Assembly (NCBI GenBank): GCA_964600025.1
Contig: CAZRHJ010000006.1
Location: 1-62,585 of the forward strand
Direction: 5' to 3'
DNA length: 62,585 bases
From: JADFUS01 sp964600025
GTDB lineage: Bacteria > Bacteroidota > Bacteroidia > Bacteroidales > Rikenellaceae
Every line of letters begins with the position of its first letter. Within the stretch, counting starts at the first letter, position 1. Under the pieces are notes generated by a model. The model was not told where the DNA came from. It did not search any database and was given only the letters and a program-made list of their open reading frames with translations. The translations under genes were made by a program, and so were the position numbers. Positions 53,338-61,219 of the stretch are shown here, piece after piece.

Positions 53338-53988
53338 AAGAACTCTAATTATGCTTATTCCATCTCGAATAGGCAGAATTACTACCTCTACACGTTTGTC
53401 GTCAATGACCATTTTGTTGAATTTCAACACCCCTTGTGTGTATTTGTCTTTTAAGTTTTTTTCGGATTTATCTACTACTTTGCCGTCCCAAAGTACATTG
53501 TCAGCAAACATAAATGAGCCACTTTTGACAAGCCCATTGTCAAAAAGCATATTATAATACTCAGGATATTCACGTTTGTCGCCGTCGATAAACACTAAAT
53601 CAAATACTTTTCCAAGTTTTGGGGCTATGTCAATAGCAGAGCCTATATGTAGGTTTATTTTGTCGCAAAGATTGTGTTTTGCAACGAACTTTTCGGCTAT
53701 ATAAGATATTTCGTCGTTTACATCACACGAGTCTATTACTGCACCCTCTGGTAGTCCTTTTGCCATACAAATTGCAGAATAGCCAGTGAATGTGCCAATT
53801 TCTAACACGTTTTTTGGACGAAGCATAAGTGTTAGCATTTCCAATATTTTGCCTTGAATTTGACCTGAAAGCATACGAGGTTGAACCACAGAAAGATTTG
53901 TAACTCTTTCCAATTCATTCAATATCTCATCTTGGGCTGTTGAGTTGTCTTTTATATATTGTTTAAGTTCTTTTTCGTCAATATTCAT
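53335..53988 (-). CDS. SAM-dependent O-methyltransferase (class I, caffeoyl-CoA type)
   Basis: 217-residue protein. SAM-binding motif I is VLEIGTFTGYSAI, motif II ending VIDSCDVN, and the metal/acceptor region FDLVFIDGDKREYPEYY (DxD). It resembles the family of small bacterial catechol or tRNA O-methyltransferases (TrmR/YrrM-like). MNIDEKELKQ at 53988 is chosen; a longer frame begins at 54036. The acceptor is not identifiable. Confidence 0.9.
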   Translation of the reverse strand: MNIDEKELKQYIKDNSTAQDEILNELERVTNLSVVQPRMLSGQIQGKILEMLTLMLRPKNVLEIGTFTGYSAICMAKGLPEGAVIDSCDVNDEISYIAEKFVAKHNLCDKINLHIGSAIDIAPKLGKVFDLVFIDGDKREYPEYYNMLFDNGLVKSGSFMFADNVLWDGKVVDKSEKNLKDKYTQGVLKFNKMVIDDKRVEVVILPIRDGISIIRVL

Positions 53989-54066
53989 ATTTTTTGTTTT
54001 AATTGTTTGTGTTGTATCCAAACTATCAAAATCCAAACTGAGGGAGTCTTGTTAATGATAATTATG

Positions 54067-55287
54067 TTATCTATATATTAAAGTAGTCAGATTGTTCGGA
54101 GCAAAAATATCGTTTGCAACATCTTGAATTTGTTTGTCGCTAATGGCTCTAATTTTTGAGTTTGAACGTTCTATGGAATCAACATCGTCGTACAACAAAA
54201 AACTTTTGCCACAACTAAGCATATAATTCTCGTTGTTGTCTGACGAGATGGCAAGTTGTCCAATTAATTGTTTTTTTGCACGGTTGAGTTGAAATGCTGT
54301 AAGAGGTTTTTCTCTTAATAGTTTTAGCTGTTGGTCGATTAATTCCATACAACGACTATGGTTTTCTTTTTCGCAACTGAAATAAATAGATGCAATACCA
54401 GTGTCGCTATAAGTCGAAAAATTGTTTTCGACACCATAGGTTAAGCCGTATTTTTCACGTAAAACTTGGTTTAGTAAAGAGTTTGCACTTGGCCCTCCGA
54501 GAATGTTTGAAAGTAGTGCCAATGCCACTCGGCGTTTGTCGTCGAAGGCGTAAGCTCTTGCACCAATTATAGTGTGAGTTTGGAAAGTATGTTTGGAAAG
54601 TTCGACTGTTTGTGGAGTGTATTCTGGCAAAGCCTCTCTTACTTGATTGGATTCTTTGAGTGGAATTTCTCCCAAAAACTTGTCGCAAACAGTTTTAAAT
54701 CGTATGTATGATATGTTGCCCATTACCATAAAAACTGTTTTGGTAGTGGAGTAGTTGCGTTGTGTGAAATTATAAAAATCTTGTGTCTTTATTTTTTTTA
54801 GACTTTTTTTAGTTCCCAAAATATTTCTGCCAAGTGAAGAGCCTTTGAAAACAATATCTTCGAAGTCGTCAAATATCATATCCGAAGGAGAGTCTTTGTA
54901 GGAATTTATTTCGTCCAAAATTACCCCTCTTTCTTTGTCTATCTCGGCTTGTGGATAAGTTGAGTTGAAAAACACGTCTGTAATTAAATCTACTGCTTTT
55001 GCAAAATCGTGTTTGAGTACGGTTGCGTGTACCACTGTTTCTTCTTTTGCTGTATAGGCATTTAGTTCGCCTCCAACATTGTCCAAAAGTGAATTGATGT
55101 GGTGTGGACGACGGTGGGCAGTACCTTTAAAAAACATATGTTCCAAAAAGTGTGCAATACCGTGTTCGCTCGGAAGTTCATCACGTGTGCCAGTGCCTGT
55201 CATCAAAGCACAATACACTGCCTCGTTGCGAGTATGTTTTAAGATACATTTAATCCCTGAGGGAAGTATATATGTTTGAAATTCCAT
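54067..55287 (-). CDS. M16-family zinc peptidase
   Basis: 406-residue inverzincin-type peptidase. Inverted zinc motif HFLEHMFF (HxxEH) lies near residue 58, with the distant Glu in the EETVVHATVL segment. The C-terminal half is the M16 partner domain (GGPSANSLLNQVLREKYGLTYGV). The size fits single-polypeptide, processing-peptidase-like proteins common in Bacteroidetes. The start MEFQTYILP at 55287 replaces a longer frame start (55323) that overlaps the -7 box at 55311-55318. Confidence 0.94.
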   Translation of the reverse strand: MEFQTYILPSGIKCILKHTRNEAVYCALMTGTGTRDELPSEHGIAHFLEHMFFKGTAHRRPHHINSLLDNVGGELNAYTAKEETVVHATVLKHDFAKAVDLITDVFFNSTYPQAEIDKERGVILDEINSYKDSPSDMIFDDFEDIVFKGSSLGRNILGTKKSLKKIKTQDFYNFTQRNYSTTKTVFMVMGNISYIRFKTVCDKFLGEIPLKESNQVREALPEYTPQTVELSKHTFQTHTIIGARAYAFDDKRRVALALLSNILGGPSANSLLNQVLREKYGLTYGVENNFSTYSDTGIASIYFSCEKENHSRCMELIDQQLKLLREKPLTAFQLNRAKKQLIGQLAISSDNNENYMLSCGKSFLLYDDVDSIERSNSKIRAISDKQIQDVANDIFAPNNLTTLIYR

Positions 55288-55310
55288 AAATATCGTATTC
55301 AAATAAACTG

Positions 55311-55318
55311 CAAAAATA
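55311..55318 (-). promoter_or_regulatory. -7 box of the M16 peptidase gene (TATTTTTG)
   Basis: The minus strand reads TATTTTTG 23 bases before the chosen ATG. Confidence 0.45.
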
Positions 55319-55401
55319 GTCAAAATTTTTCATATATTGGCAGATTAAAAAAATATAGCAAATTTTATTAAATATATTTTCTTAGTTCCAACAAAAATTT
55401 G

Positions 55402-55409
55402 TAATTTTG
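55402..55409 (+). promoter_or_regulatory. -7 box of yigZ (TAATTTTG)
   Basis: TAATTTTG lies 22 bases before the GTG start codon at 55432. No TTTG at the -33 distance. Confidence 0.45.
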
Positions 55410-55431
55410 CTAAAATCCAAAAAATAGGAAC

Positions 55432-56040
55432 GTGGTAAATACTTACAAAACCATTAATCAAACTTCGGAAGGTTTGTACAAAGACAAAGGGAGTAAATTC
55501 ATATCCCTTGCTTATCCTATTTCTGATGCTTCGCAAGTCAAAGACATTATATCCAACCTCAAAAAAGAATATTATGATGCTCGTCATCATTGCTATGCTT
55601 ATCGCATTGGGTGGCAGGGGGAACAAACTCGTATGGTAGATGATGGAGAACCGTCTTCTACTGCTGGTAAACCAATCTTAGGGCAGTTAGTGTCCTATGA
55701 TGTTACTAACTTGTTGGTAGTAGTAATTAGATATTTTGGAGGCACAAAACTTGGCGTTTCGGGCTTGATAAAAGCATATAAAGAAGCAACACAAGATGTT
55801 TTGAACAATGCAGAGATAGTCGAAAAAGACGTAAAAGCATATTTTGTTTTGAACTTTGGATATTTGGAAATGAATAGTGTTATGAAAATTCTCAAAGATT
55901 TGCCAGTTGATATTTCAAGTCAAAATTTTGATAATGCTTGTGAAATAAAATTCTCTGTTAGACGAGATTATAGAGAACAAATAGAAAATAAATTTGAAGA
56001 TAAATTGGGTATTGACCTACAATTTATAGAATACAATTAA
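55432..56040 (+). CDS. yigZ: IMPACT/YigZ-family protein
   Basis: 202-residue protein of the YigZ/IMPACT family, whose eukaryotic member counteracts Gcn2; the bacterial role is unsettled. It has GSKFISLAYP, the UPF0029 motif DDGEPSSTAGKPILGQL, and VVVIRYFGGTKLGVSGLI; a ferredoxin-like C-terminal domain follows. The start codon appears to be GTG at 55432 (MVNTYKTINQTSEGLYKDKG), because homologues begin with this segment and no ATG is near. The -7 box fits this start. Confidence 0.92.
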   Translation: MVNTYKTINQTSEGLYKDKGSKFISLAYPISDASQVKDIISNLKKEYYDARHHCYAYRIGWQGEQTRMVDDGEPSSTAGKPILGQLVSYDVTNLLVVVIRYFGGTKLGVSGLIKAYKEATQDVLNNAEIVEKDVKAYFVLNFGYLEMNSVMKILKDLPVDISSQNFDNACEIKFSVRRDYREQIENKFEDKLGIDLQFIEYN

Positions 56041-56042
56041 TA

Positions 56043-56050
56043 TAGTTTTG
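56043..56050 (+). promoter_or_regulatory. -7-like box before pyrB (TAGTTTTG)
   Basis: TAGTTTTG lies 52 bases before the pyrB ATG. No -33 partner seen. Confidence 0.35.
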
Positions 56051-56102
56051 TAATAAATGTTTGCAATACTTACAGTAACTCTATATATAAAAATTAAGTA
56101 AA

Positions 56103-57008
56103 ATGAAAAAGAGTTTAGTTTCAATTAATGATTTTTCAAAAGAAGAAATTTTGAAAATTATGGACTTAGCCGCAGATTTTGAGGCTAATCCCAATCAGCC
56201 ACTTTTGGCAGGTAAAGTAGTAGCCTCTCTGTTTTTTGAGCCTTCAACTCGTACTCGTTTGAGTTTTGAAAGTGCTATTAACAGATTGGGTGCAAGGGTG
56301 ATAGGTTTTTCGGATACCACAAACACAAGCCAAACAAAAGGCGAGTCGTTTAATGATACTATCTGTACAATCTCGAACTATGTTGATATGATAGTTATGC
56401 GACACCATATGGAAGGGGCAGCAAGATATGCAAGTGAGGTTGCAAATGTGCCAGTTGTGAACGCTGGTGATGGCTCTAATCAACACCCATCTCAGACTTT
56501 ACTCGACCTTTATTCTATAATCAAAACTCAGGGCAGACTTGATGGAATAAATATTATGATGGTAGGTGATTTGAAATATGGACGTACTGTTCACTCACTT
56601 ATTCAAGCACTTTCGCATTTTGGTGCAAAATTTACTTTCGTAGCTCCAAAAGAATTACAACTTCCAGAAGAATACAAAATATTTTTGCGTCAGCATAATA
56701 TGGAATTTATCGAAACTTATGATATAATGGAGTATATCAATGAGGTGGATATTATTTATATGACTCGTGTTCAGAAAGAAAGATTTTCGGATTTGATGGA
56801 ATACGAAAGAGTGAAAAATGAATATATATTGTGTAATGATATGCTTTCGGACACAAAAGACAATATGAAAATTCTTCACCCACTTCCACGTGTGAACGAG
56901 ATTAATACTGATGTGGATTCTAATCCAAAGGCATATTATTTTCAACAAACTCGTAACGGTATGTTTACTCGTATGGCAATTATTGCTTATTTGTTAGGGG
57001 TTAAATAA
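56103..57008 (+). CDS. pyrB: Aspartate carbamoyltransferase, catalytic subunit
   Basis: 301-residue enzyme that commits carbamoyl phosphate to pyrimidine synthesis. The carbamoyl-phosphate site is FEPSTRTRLSFESA; MRHHMEGAA and HPSQTLLDL follow, with the aspartate-site segment HPLPRVNEI near the C-terminus. The length is typical. pyrI follows after 68 bases that hold a shrunken repeat remnant. Confidence 0.98.
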   Translation: MKKSLVSINDFSKEEILKIMDLAADFEANPNQPLLAGKVVASLFFEPSTRTRLSFESAINRLGARVIGFSDTTNTSQTKGESFNDTICTISNYVDMIVMRHHMEGAARYASEVANVPVVNAGDGSNQHPSQTLLDLYSIIKTQGRLDGINIMMVGDLKYGRTVHSLIQALSHFGAKFTFVAPKELQLPEEYKIFLRQHNMEFIETYDIMEYINEVDIIYMTRVQKERFSDLMEYERVKNEYILCNDMLSDTKDNMKILHPLPRVNEINTDVDSNPKAYYFQQTRNGMFTRMAIIAYLLGVK

Positions 57009-57021
57009 ATTTATATTTTAA

Positions 57022-57059
57022 TAGTGCTGTCCGCCTAAACTGAATTTTTTATCGGACTA
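57022..57059 (+). repeat. Minimal two-ended remnant of the palindromic repeat
   Basis: TAGTGCTGTCCGCCTAAAC at the left and the inverse TTTTTTATCGGACTA at the right resemble the family termini facing each other, with the interior lost. It fits between pyrB and pyrI, leaving 17 bases to the pyrI ATG. Confidence 0.55.
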
Positions 57060-57076
57060 TAATAATATTTAAAGAA

Positions 57077-57541
57077 ATGGACTCATATAAAAAATCTGCA
57101 CTTGAAATTAGTGTAATCGAAAATGGTACTGTTATAGACCATATTCCATCACAGAACTTGTTTGATGTGATGCAAATTTTGGGATTGAACAAAATAGAAA
57201 ATCGTATTACTTTTGGGACTAATCTTAAAAGTAAAAAAATTAGCAAAAAAGCTATCATAAAAATAGTGGATTGGGAAATGCCTCAAAGTGAGTTTTCTAA
57301 AATTACTCCTTTTGCTCCAAAGGCTCACGTTAGCTATATCAAAGATTTTAAAGTTACTGAAAAGCTTATTCTTACAATGCCAGACGAAGTTGTGGGGATA
57401 GTTAGATGTGCTAATCCAGTGTGTGTTACAAATCGTGAAAATCTAAATACTCATTTTGAGGTTGTGGATAAAGAAAATGTGGCTTTGAAATGTAAATATT
57501 GCGAGAAAATTACTAATTCAGAACAATTTAAAGTAAAATAA
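57077..57541 (+). CDS. pyrI: Aspartate carbamoyltransferase, regulatory subunit
   Basis: 154-residue regulatory chain that binds ATP or CTP and holds the PyrB trimers. The N-terminal allosteric domain has IENGTVIDHIPSQN, and RITFGTNLKSKK. The zinc domain has CANPVCVTN and LKCKYCEKI, the four-Cys zinc site (C-x4-C, C-x2-C). It is paired with pyrB, as usual in Bacteroidetes. Confidence 0.97.
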   Translation: MDSYKKSALEISVIENGTVIDHIPSQNLFDVMQILGLNKIENRITFGTNLKSKKISKKAIIKIVDWEMPQSEFSKITPFAPKAHVSYIKDFKVTEKLILTMPDEVVGIVRCANPVCVTNRENLNTHFEVVDKENVALKCKYCEKITNSEQFKVK

Positions 57542-57562
57542 TAATCTAACTTAATTAATTAA

Positions 57563-58849
57563 ATGGAGAAAAACAAAACAGGAATCAAGTCCTTTACAAA
57601 GAACTTCTGGACTGTTATTTTTATGGAATTTACCGAGAGAGGCTCGTACTATGGTGTGATGTCTATCTTGGCAATTTACCTAACACTTAGCCACGCCGAT
57701 GGAGGTTTGGCTCTTTCTAAGGTTCAAGCTGGTAATATTTTGGGTATAATTACACCAATGGTTTACCTTGTCCCAATTATTGCAGGTGTATTTGCTGACC
57801 GCTATGGATACAAACTTTGTTTGACTTTGGCTTTTGCCATTATGTCCACTGGTTATGCTCTTTCGGGTATGGCGAATACTTATACATTAATGTTTGGTAG
57901 TATGGCAGTTGTTGCACTTGGTGCAGGTATGTTTAAACCCGTTGTTTCGGGGACTATTGCTACCGAGACGAATGAGAATAATTCCTCGCTTGGATTTGGT
58001 ATATTTTATTGGAGTATAAACTTAGGCTCGTTCTTATTCCCTTTGGTATTAGTGCCTTACCTCAAAGCAATGTCTTATAGCTATGTGTTTATTCTTGCAG
58101 CTGTTTGTACTGGTATGCTTATTTTGGTGAGTTTGTTTGTGCTTAAAGAACCTGTGCGACCAAAAAGTAACAAAACAGTCAAACAAGTTTTCTTGAATAT
58201 CTTTGATGTGCTAAAAGACTATAAATTTGTTTTGCTTATTGTGTGTTATTCGGGTTTTTGGATTATGTATTTCCAAATGTATGGTTCTGTACTTTGGTTC
58301 TTGAATGACCATATCGACAAAACTGAGTTGAATAATTTTGTAAATGGAGTATTGAGTACGTTTGTCGAAAACCCAAATTGGACTTTTGATGTAGAACACG
58401 TAACTGTAATGAACTCTCTTACTATTATCTCTTTACAACTACTAATCTCGTCGCTTGTTCGTAATTTTAAAGCTCTTCCTACTATGCTTGTTGGTATTGC
58501 ATTGGGTTCACTTGGTTTGGCTCTTTTGGCTTTTGCAAGTAATATCTGGGTTTTCTTGGTAAGTATCACTATTTTCTCTGTTGGAGAAATGACTGCTCAC
58601 CCAAAATTCATCTCTTATGTAGGACAAATTGCACCTGCTGACAAAAAGGCTCAATATATGGGATATTCGTTTTTGTATGGTGTAATTGGTAGTGGAGTAG
58701 GTTTTTTGGTAGGTCCAAAACTTTATGTGAAATTCATTGACGAACTTAACCAACCTACAACACTTTGGTTGATTTTTGCAAGTATGGGTGTTGTTACTAT
58801 TATTTCTTTGTATTTGTTGAACAAATTTGTGTTGGCTAAGAAAAAATAA
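57563..58849 (+). CDS. POT/PTR-family proton-coupled oligopeptide transporter
   Basis: 428-residue inner-membrane transporter with about 12 membrane segments. The POT hallmark ExxER is present as EFTERGSYYG (Glu22, Glu25, Arg26), followed by a major-facilitator loop GVFADRYGYKLCL. It likely imports di- and tripeptides. The protein is shorter than the E. coli members (about 490-500), mainly in the C-terminal half loops. It lies 21 bases after pyrI, but no terminator separates them, so co-transcription is possible. Confidence 0.9.
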   Translation: MEKNKTGIKSFTKNFWTVIFMEFTERGSYYGVMSILAIYLTLSHADGGLALSKVQAGNILGIITPMVYLVPIIAGVFADRYGYKLCLTLAFAIMSTGYALSGMANTYTLMFGSMAVVALGAGMFKPVVSGTIATETNENNSSLGFGIFYWSINLGSFLFPLVLVPYLKAMSYSYVFILAAVCTGMLILVSLFVLKEPVRPKSNKTVKQVFLNIFDVLKDYKFVLLIVCYSGFWIMYFQMYGSVLWFLNDHIDKTELNNFVNGVLSTFVENPNWTFDVEHVTVMNSLTIISLQLLISSLVRNFKALPTMLVGIALGSLGLALLAFASNIWVFLVSITIFSVGEMTAHPKFISYVGQIAPADKKAQYMGYSFLYGVIGSGVGFLVGPKLYVKFIDELNQPTTLWLIFASMGVVTIISLYLLNKFVLAKKK

Positions 58850-58968
58850 CCGTTGTTGTGGCTAAATGTCAAATTAATACAGCTGTTATACAATAGTCAA
58901 TAAAATATGTCAGATTTGAGGCTTAACAGTTATTTAGTAAATAAAAAATTATATTTTTGCCTTAAAAA

Positions 58969-58999
58969 TTTGCAAGTTCAGTATTATTTTATACTTTTG
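58969..58999 (+). promoter_or_regulatory. Promoter of the BACON lipoprotein (TTTG-N19-TACTTTTG)
   Basis: TTTG at 58969-58972, 19 bases, then TACTTTTG at 58992-58999, about 31 bases before the ATG. Confidence 0.72.
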
Positions 59000-59030
59000 T
59001 GGCGTAGTACGCATATAAAGTAAAATTAAA

Positions 59031-59669
59031 ATGAATATGAAAAAATTTTTGATGATGTTGCCTCTATTGGCAATGGTTTTGGTTTCTTGTGAAAGCTCTG
59101 TTAAAGAGGCATTGAACACAGAATTAGACAAAACTTTGGTTGTGTTACCTATTTCTGGTGGCGAAGACGAAATTAAAGTTACTGCAAACAACCCTTTTGA
59201 TGTGGTAGTTGATGACGCTTGTAAAGATTGGGTTAAAGTTACCCCTGAGCATAGCGAATATCCACAAGCTACTTTCAAAATTATTGTAGATTCAGAGAAT
59301 ACTACTGAGGCTGTACGTGAGGGTGTTGTTAGAGTTTTTAACAAAACAAACGTCCGTGAAGTGCGTGTTGTTCAGCAAAATAAAAACTTTGATGTGAAAA
59401 ATGTTTATGGAAATTGGGAAATTACAGAAAGTCCAAATTCTCCAATGATGGTTGGTGCTAAATTTACATTCAATCCAGACGGAACTTGTGTTGCAAATAT
59501 GCCAATGATGGGTGGTGCACCACTGCCTGCTAAATATACTTTTGCTGGCAATATTATAGATATTGATGTGAATGGTAAACACGTAACTATTGCAGTAGAT
59601 TATTTACTTGAATCTGATATGAAAGCTACTGTAATGAATAAATTTAAATGTGTGTTAAGAAAAAAGTAA
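59031..59669 (+). CDS. BACON-domain lipoprotein with lipocalin-like C-terminus
   Basis: 212-residue predicted lipoprotein with lipobox VLVSC (Cys20). The N-terminal domain (about 35-120) resembles a BACON domain: LPISGGEDEIKVTANNPFDV, then WVKVTPEHS and VRVFNKTNVREVRVVQQ. The C-terminal part (about 125-212) begins VYGNWEITESP, the opening of many lipocalin-like domains, with NPDGTCVANMPMMG and a strand-rich end. It is probably a surface or periplasmic binding protein, but the ligand is unknown. It has its own promoter and is followed by a two-ended repeat copy. Confidence 0.82.
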   Translation: MNMKKFLMMLPLLAMVLVSCESSVKEALNTELDKTLVVLPISGGEDEIKVTANNPFDVVVDDACKDWVKVTPEHSEYPQATFKIIVDSENTTEAVREGVVRVFNKTNVREVRVVQQNKNFDVKNVYGNWEITESPNSPMMVGAKFTFNPDGTCVANMPMMGGAPLPAKYTFAGNIIDIDVNGKHVTIAVDYLLESDMKATVMNKFKCVLRKK

Positions 59670-59676
59670 TACATTA

Positions 59677-59818
59677 TAGTACTGTTTTCTAAAAACGAAA
59701 TTCGCCTATCTTTCCTATTTTTCCCTATGCTTTGCTCCACGTACGTCAGTACGCTGAGTTTATGAGTATCGGTGAAATAGATAAGGTAGGCGAGTTTCGT
59801 TTTTAGCGGACAATACTA
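59677..59818 (+). repeat. Interspersed palindromic repeat, two-ended (full inverted) copy
   Basis: The left end reads TAGTACTGTTTTCTAAAAAC and GAAATTCGCCTATC; the right end, read on the minus strand, is TAGTATTGTCCGCTAAAAAC and GAAACTCGCCTACC. The two are about 35-base inverted repeats around the core CGTACGTCAGTACG. In other copies the right end is different. It begins 7 bases after the BACON stop. Confidence 0.9.
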
Positions 59819-59934
59819 ATAATATTATATGATTTTTAAGGTGCAAAAACTATCGTTATGAACTATTTTTTTATTTTTTGTTTTGTTTGTATTTATTTTT
59901 TTTGTATATTGTAAAACTATTAAAAATAACTGTT

Positions 59935-60162
59935 ATGAAAGAACAAAAGAAAAAATCACACAAAATCTCACGAAAACAATTTGAAAAGATAGTAATTAGA
60001 GATATAGCAATCTATATTTCTTCTATGCTAATTTTGACTTTTGTAAACTTACTTGGTGACCCTGACAATATTTGGATAACTTGGCTTGCTGCTGTTTGGG
60101 CATTGATAATTGTTCTAAAAGCAATCAACAAATGGTATAACATTGATAAAGATACTCTCTAA
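59935..60162 (+). CDS. 2TM-domain small membrane protein
   Basis: 75-residue protein. A basic N-terminus (KEQKKKSHKISRKQFEKI) is followed by two hydrophobic helices: IYISSMLILTFVNLL and, after GDPDNIWITW, LAAVWALIIVLKAI. The pattern, with a central short polar turn and Trp-rich border, fits the 2TM domain. A longer frame from 59878 adds only hydrophobic junk in the leader, so the ATG at 59935 is used. It has its own terminator (60195-60230). Function is unknown. Confidence 0.75.
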   Translation: MKEQKKKSHKISRKQFEKIVIRDIAIYISSMLILTFVNLLGDPDNIWITWLAAVWALIIVLKAINKWYNIDKDTL

Positions 60163-60194
60163 ATATACTGAAATATAATTTCATTTCTTTTACG

Positions 60195-60230
60195 CATAGT
60201 ATTGTTTTACAGTACTATGTTATCTTTTTT
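60195..60230 (+). terminator. Terminator after the 2TM gene
   Basis: CATAGTATTGT (60195-60205) pairs with ACAGTACTATG (60209-60219), with one G-U pair, followed by TTATCTTTTTTG. Confidence 0.82.
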
Positions 60231-60263
60231 GCGGAATAAAATTTTTTATCCGTAAAAATTAAT

Positions 60264-60271
60264 TACCTTTG
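60264..60271 (+). promoter_or_regulatory. -7 box of the CvfB-like gene (TACCTTTG)
   Basis: TACCTTTG lies 18 bases before the ATG at 60290. Confidence 0.45.
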
Positions 60272-60289
60272 TACTATAATTTTTAAATA

Positions 60290-61120
60290 ATGATAAGAGC
60301 AGGATATATTCAGACTCTTTGTGTAAAAAGATTTACACAAAATGGAGCATATTTGATTGACGAAGACGAAAATGAAGTTCTTTTGCCAAACAGATATATT
60401 ACGGAAAAAACCAAAGAAGAAGACGAGATAAAAGTCTTTGTTTACTATGATTCAGAAGATAGATTGGTCGCTTCGACCGATATTCCCTATGCCATTGCAG
60501 GTGAAATAGCCTTGATGGAATGTATTGATAAAAACAATATAGGTGCATTTATGGATTGGGGACTTCCCAAAGATTTGTTTCTTCCACTTTCAAATTCGCA
60601 ATACAGTATCGAAGTTGGTTCTTGGTATGTTGTAGGCGTGTATGTTGATGAAGTTAGTGGTAGAATAGTTGCTACTACCAATCTCAATAGACTTCTGTCT
60701 AATAATTTGATTGATGTTGAGCCAATGGACAAAGTTGAGATTGTTGTTGTTAGTCAGCACGAATTGGGTTATAGGGTGGCAGTAAACAATAAATATTGGG
60801 GAATGATTTACGAAAATCAAATTTTCCAGACTGTGGAAATTGGAGATATTTTAACCGCCTATGTTACCAAAATTACGGAAGACAACAGAATAGATGTTTC
60901 TTTGCAGCCAGTTGGTATCAAGCAAATTAAAAATGCCGCAGATGTAATCCTTAATCTATTGACCGAGAATGGCGGAGAATTAGATTTGGGAGATAAAAGT
61001 TCGCCAGAGGAAATATATGACATTACTAAATTGAGCAAAAAAATGTTTAAACGTGGTGTCGGTGGATTGTTGAAATCTGGTAAAATAAAAATTGAACCAA
61101 CAAAAATTAGAATTATTTAG
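60290..61120 (+). CDS. CvfB-like S1-domain RNA-binding protein
   Basis: 276-residue protein with a tandem of S1-like OB folds and a C-terminal winged helix. The N-terminal OB runs to about 65 (QNGAYLIDEDENEVLLPNRY), the second from about 75 to 135 (NIGAFMDWGLPKDLFLPLS), and the third from about 145 to 205 (ELGYRVAVNNKYWGMIYENQ and ITEDNRIDVSLQP). The end (KLSKKMFKRGVGGLLKSGKI) is a winged-helix motif. In Firmicutes CvfB affects virulence-gene RNA; the role here is not known. It precedes purA by 99 bases. Confidence 0.9.
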   Translation: MIRAGYIQTLCVKRFTQNGAYLIDEDENEVLLPNRYITEKTKEEDEIKVFVYYDSEDRLVASTDIPYAIAGEIALMECIDKNNIGAFMDWGLPKDLFLPLSNSQYSIEVGSWYVVGVYVDEVSGRIVATTNLNRLLSNNLIDVEPMDKVEIVVVSQHELGYRVAVNNKYWGMIYENQIFQTVEIGDILTAYVTKITEDNRIDVSLQPVGIKQIKNAADVILNLLTENGGELDLGDKSSPEEIYDITKLSKKMFKRGVGGLLKSGKIKIEPTKIRII

Positions 61121-61219
61121 TTATTTTGGGCTTTTTGTGGCTCAAACTTAATAAAAATATATTATCTTTACGACGCTTTTTGAAAGCATAATTTTTTAAT
61201 CAATAAATTATCATTAAAT

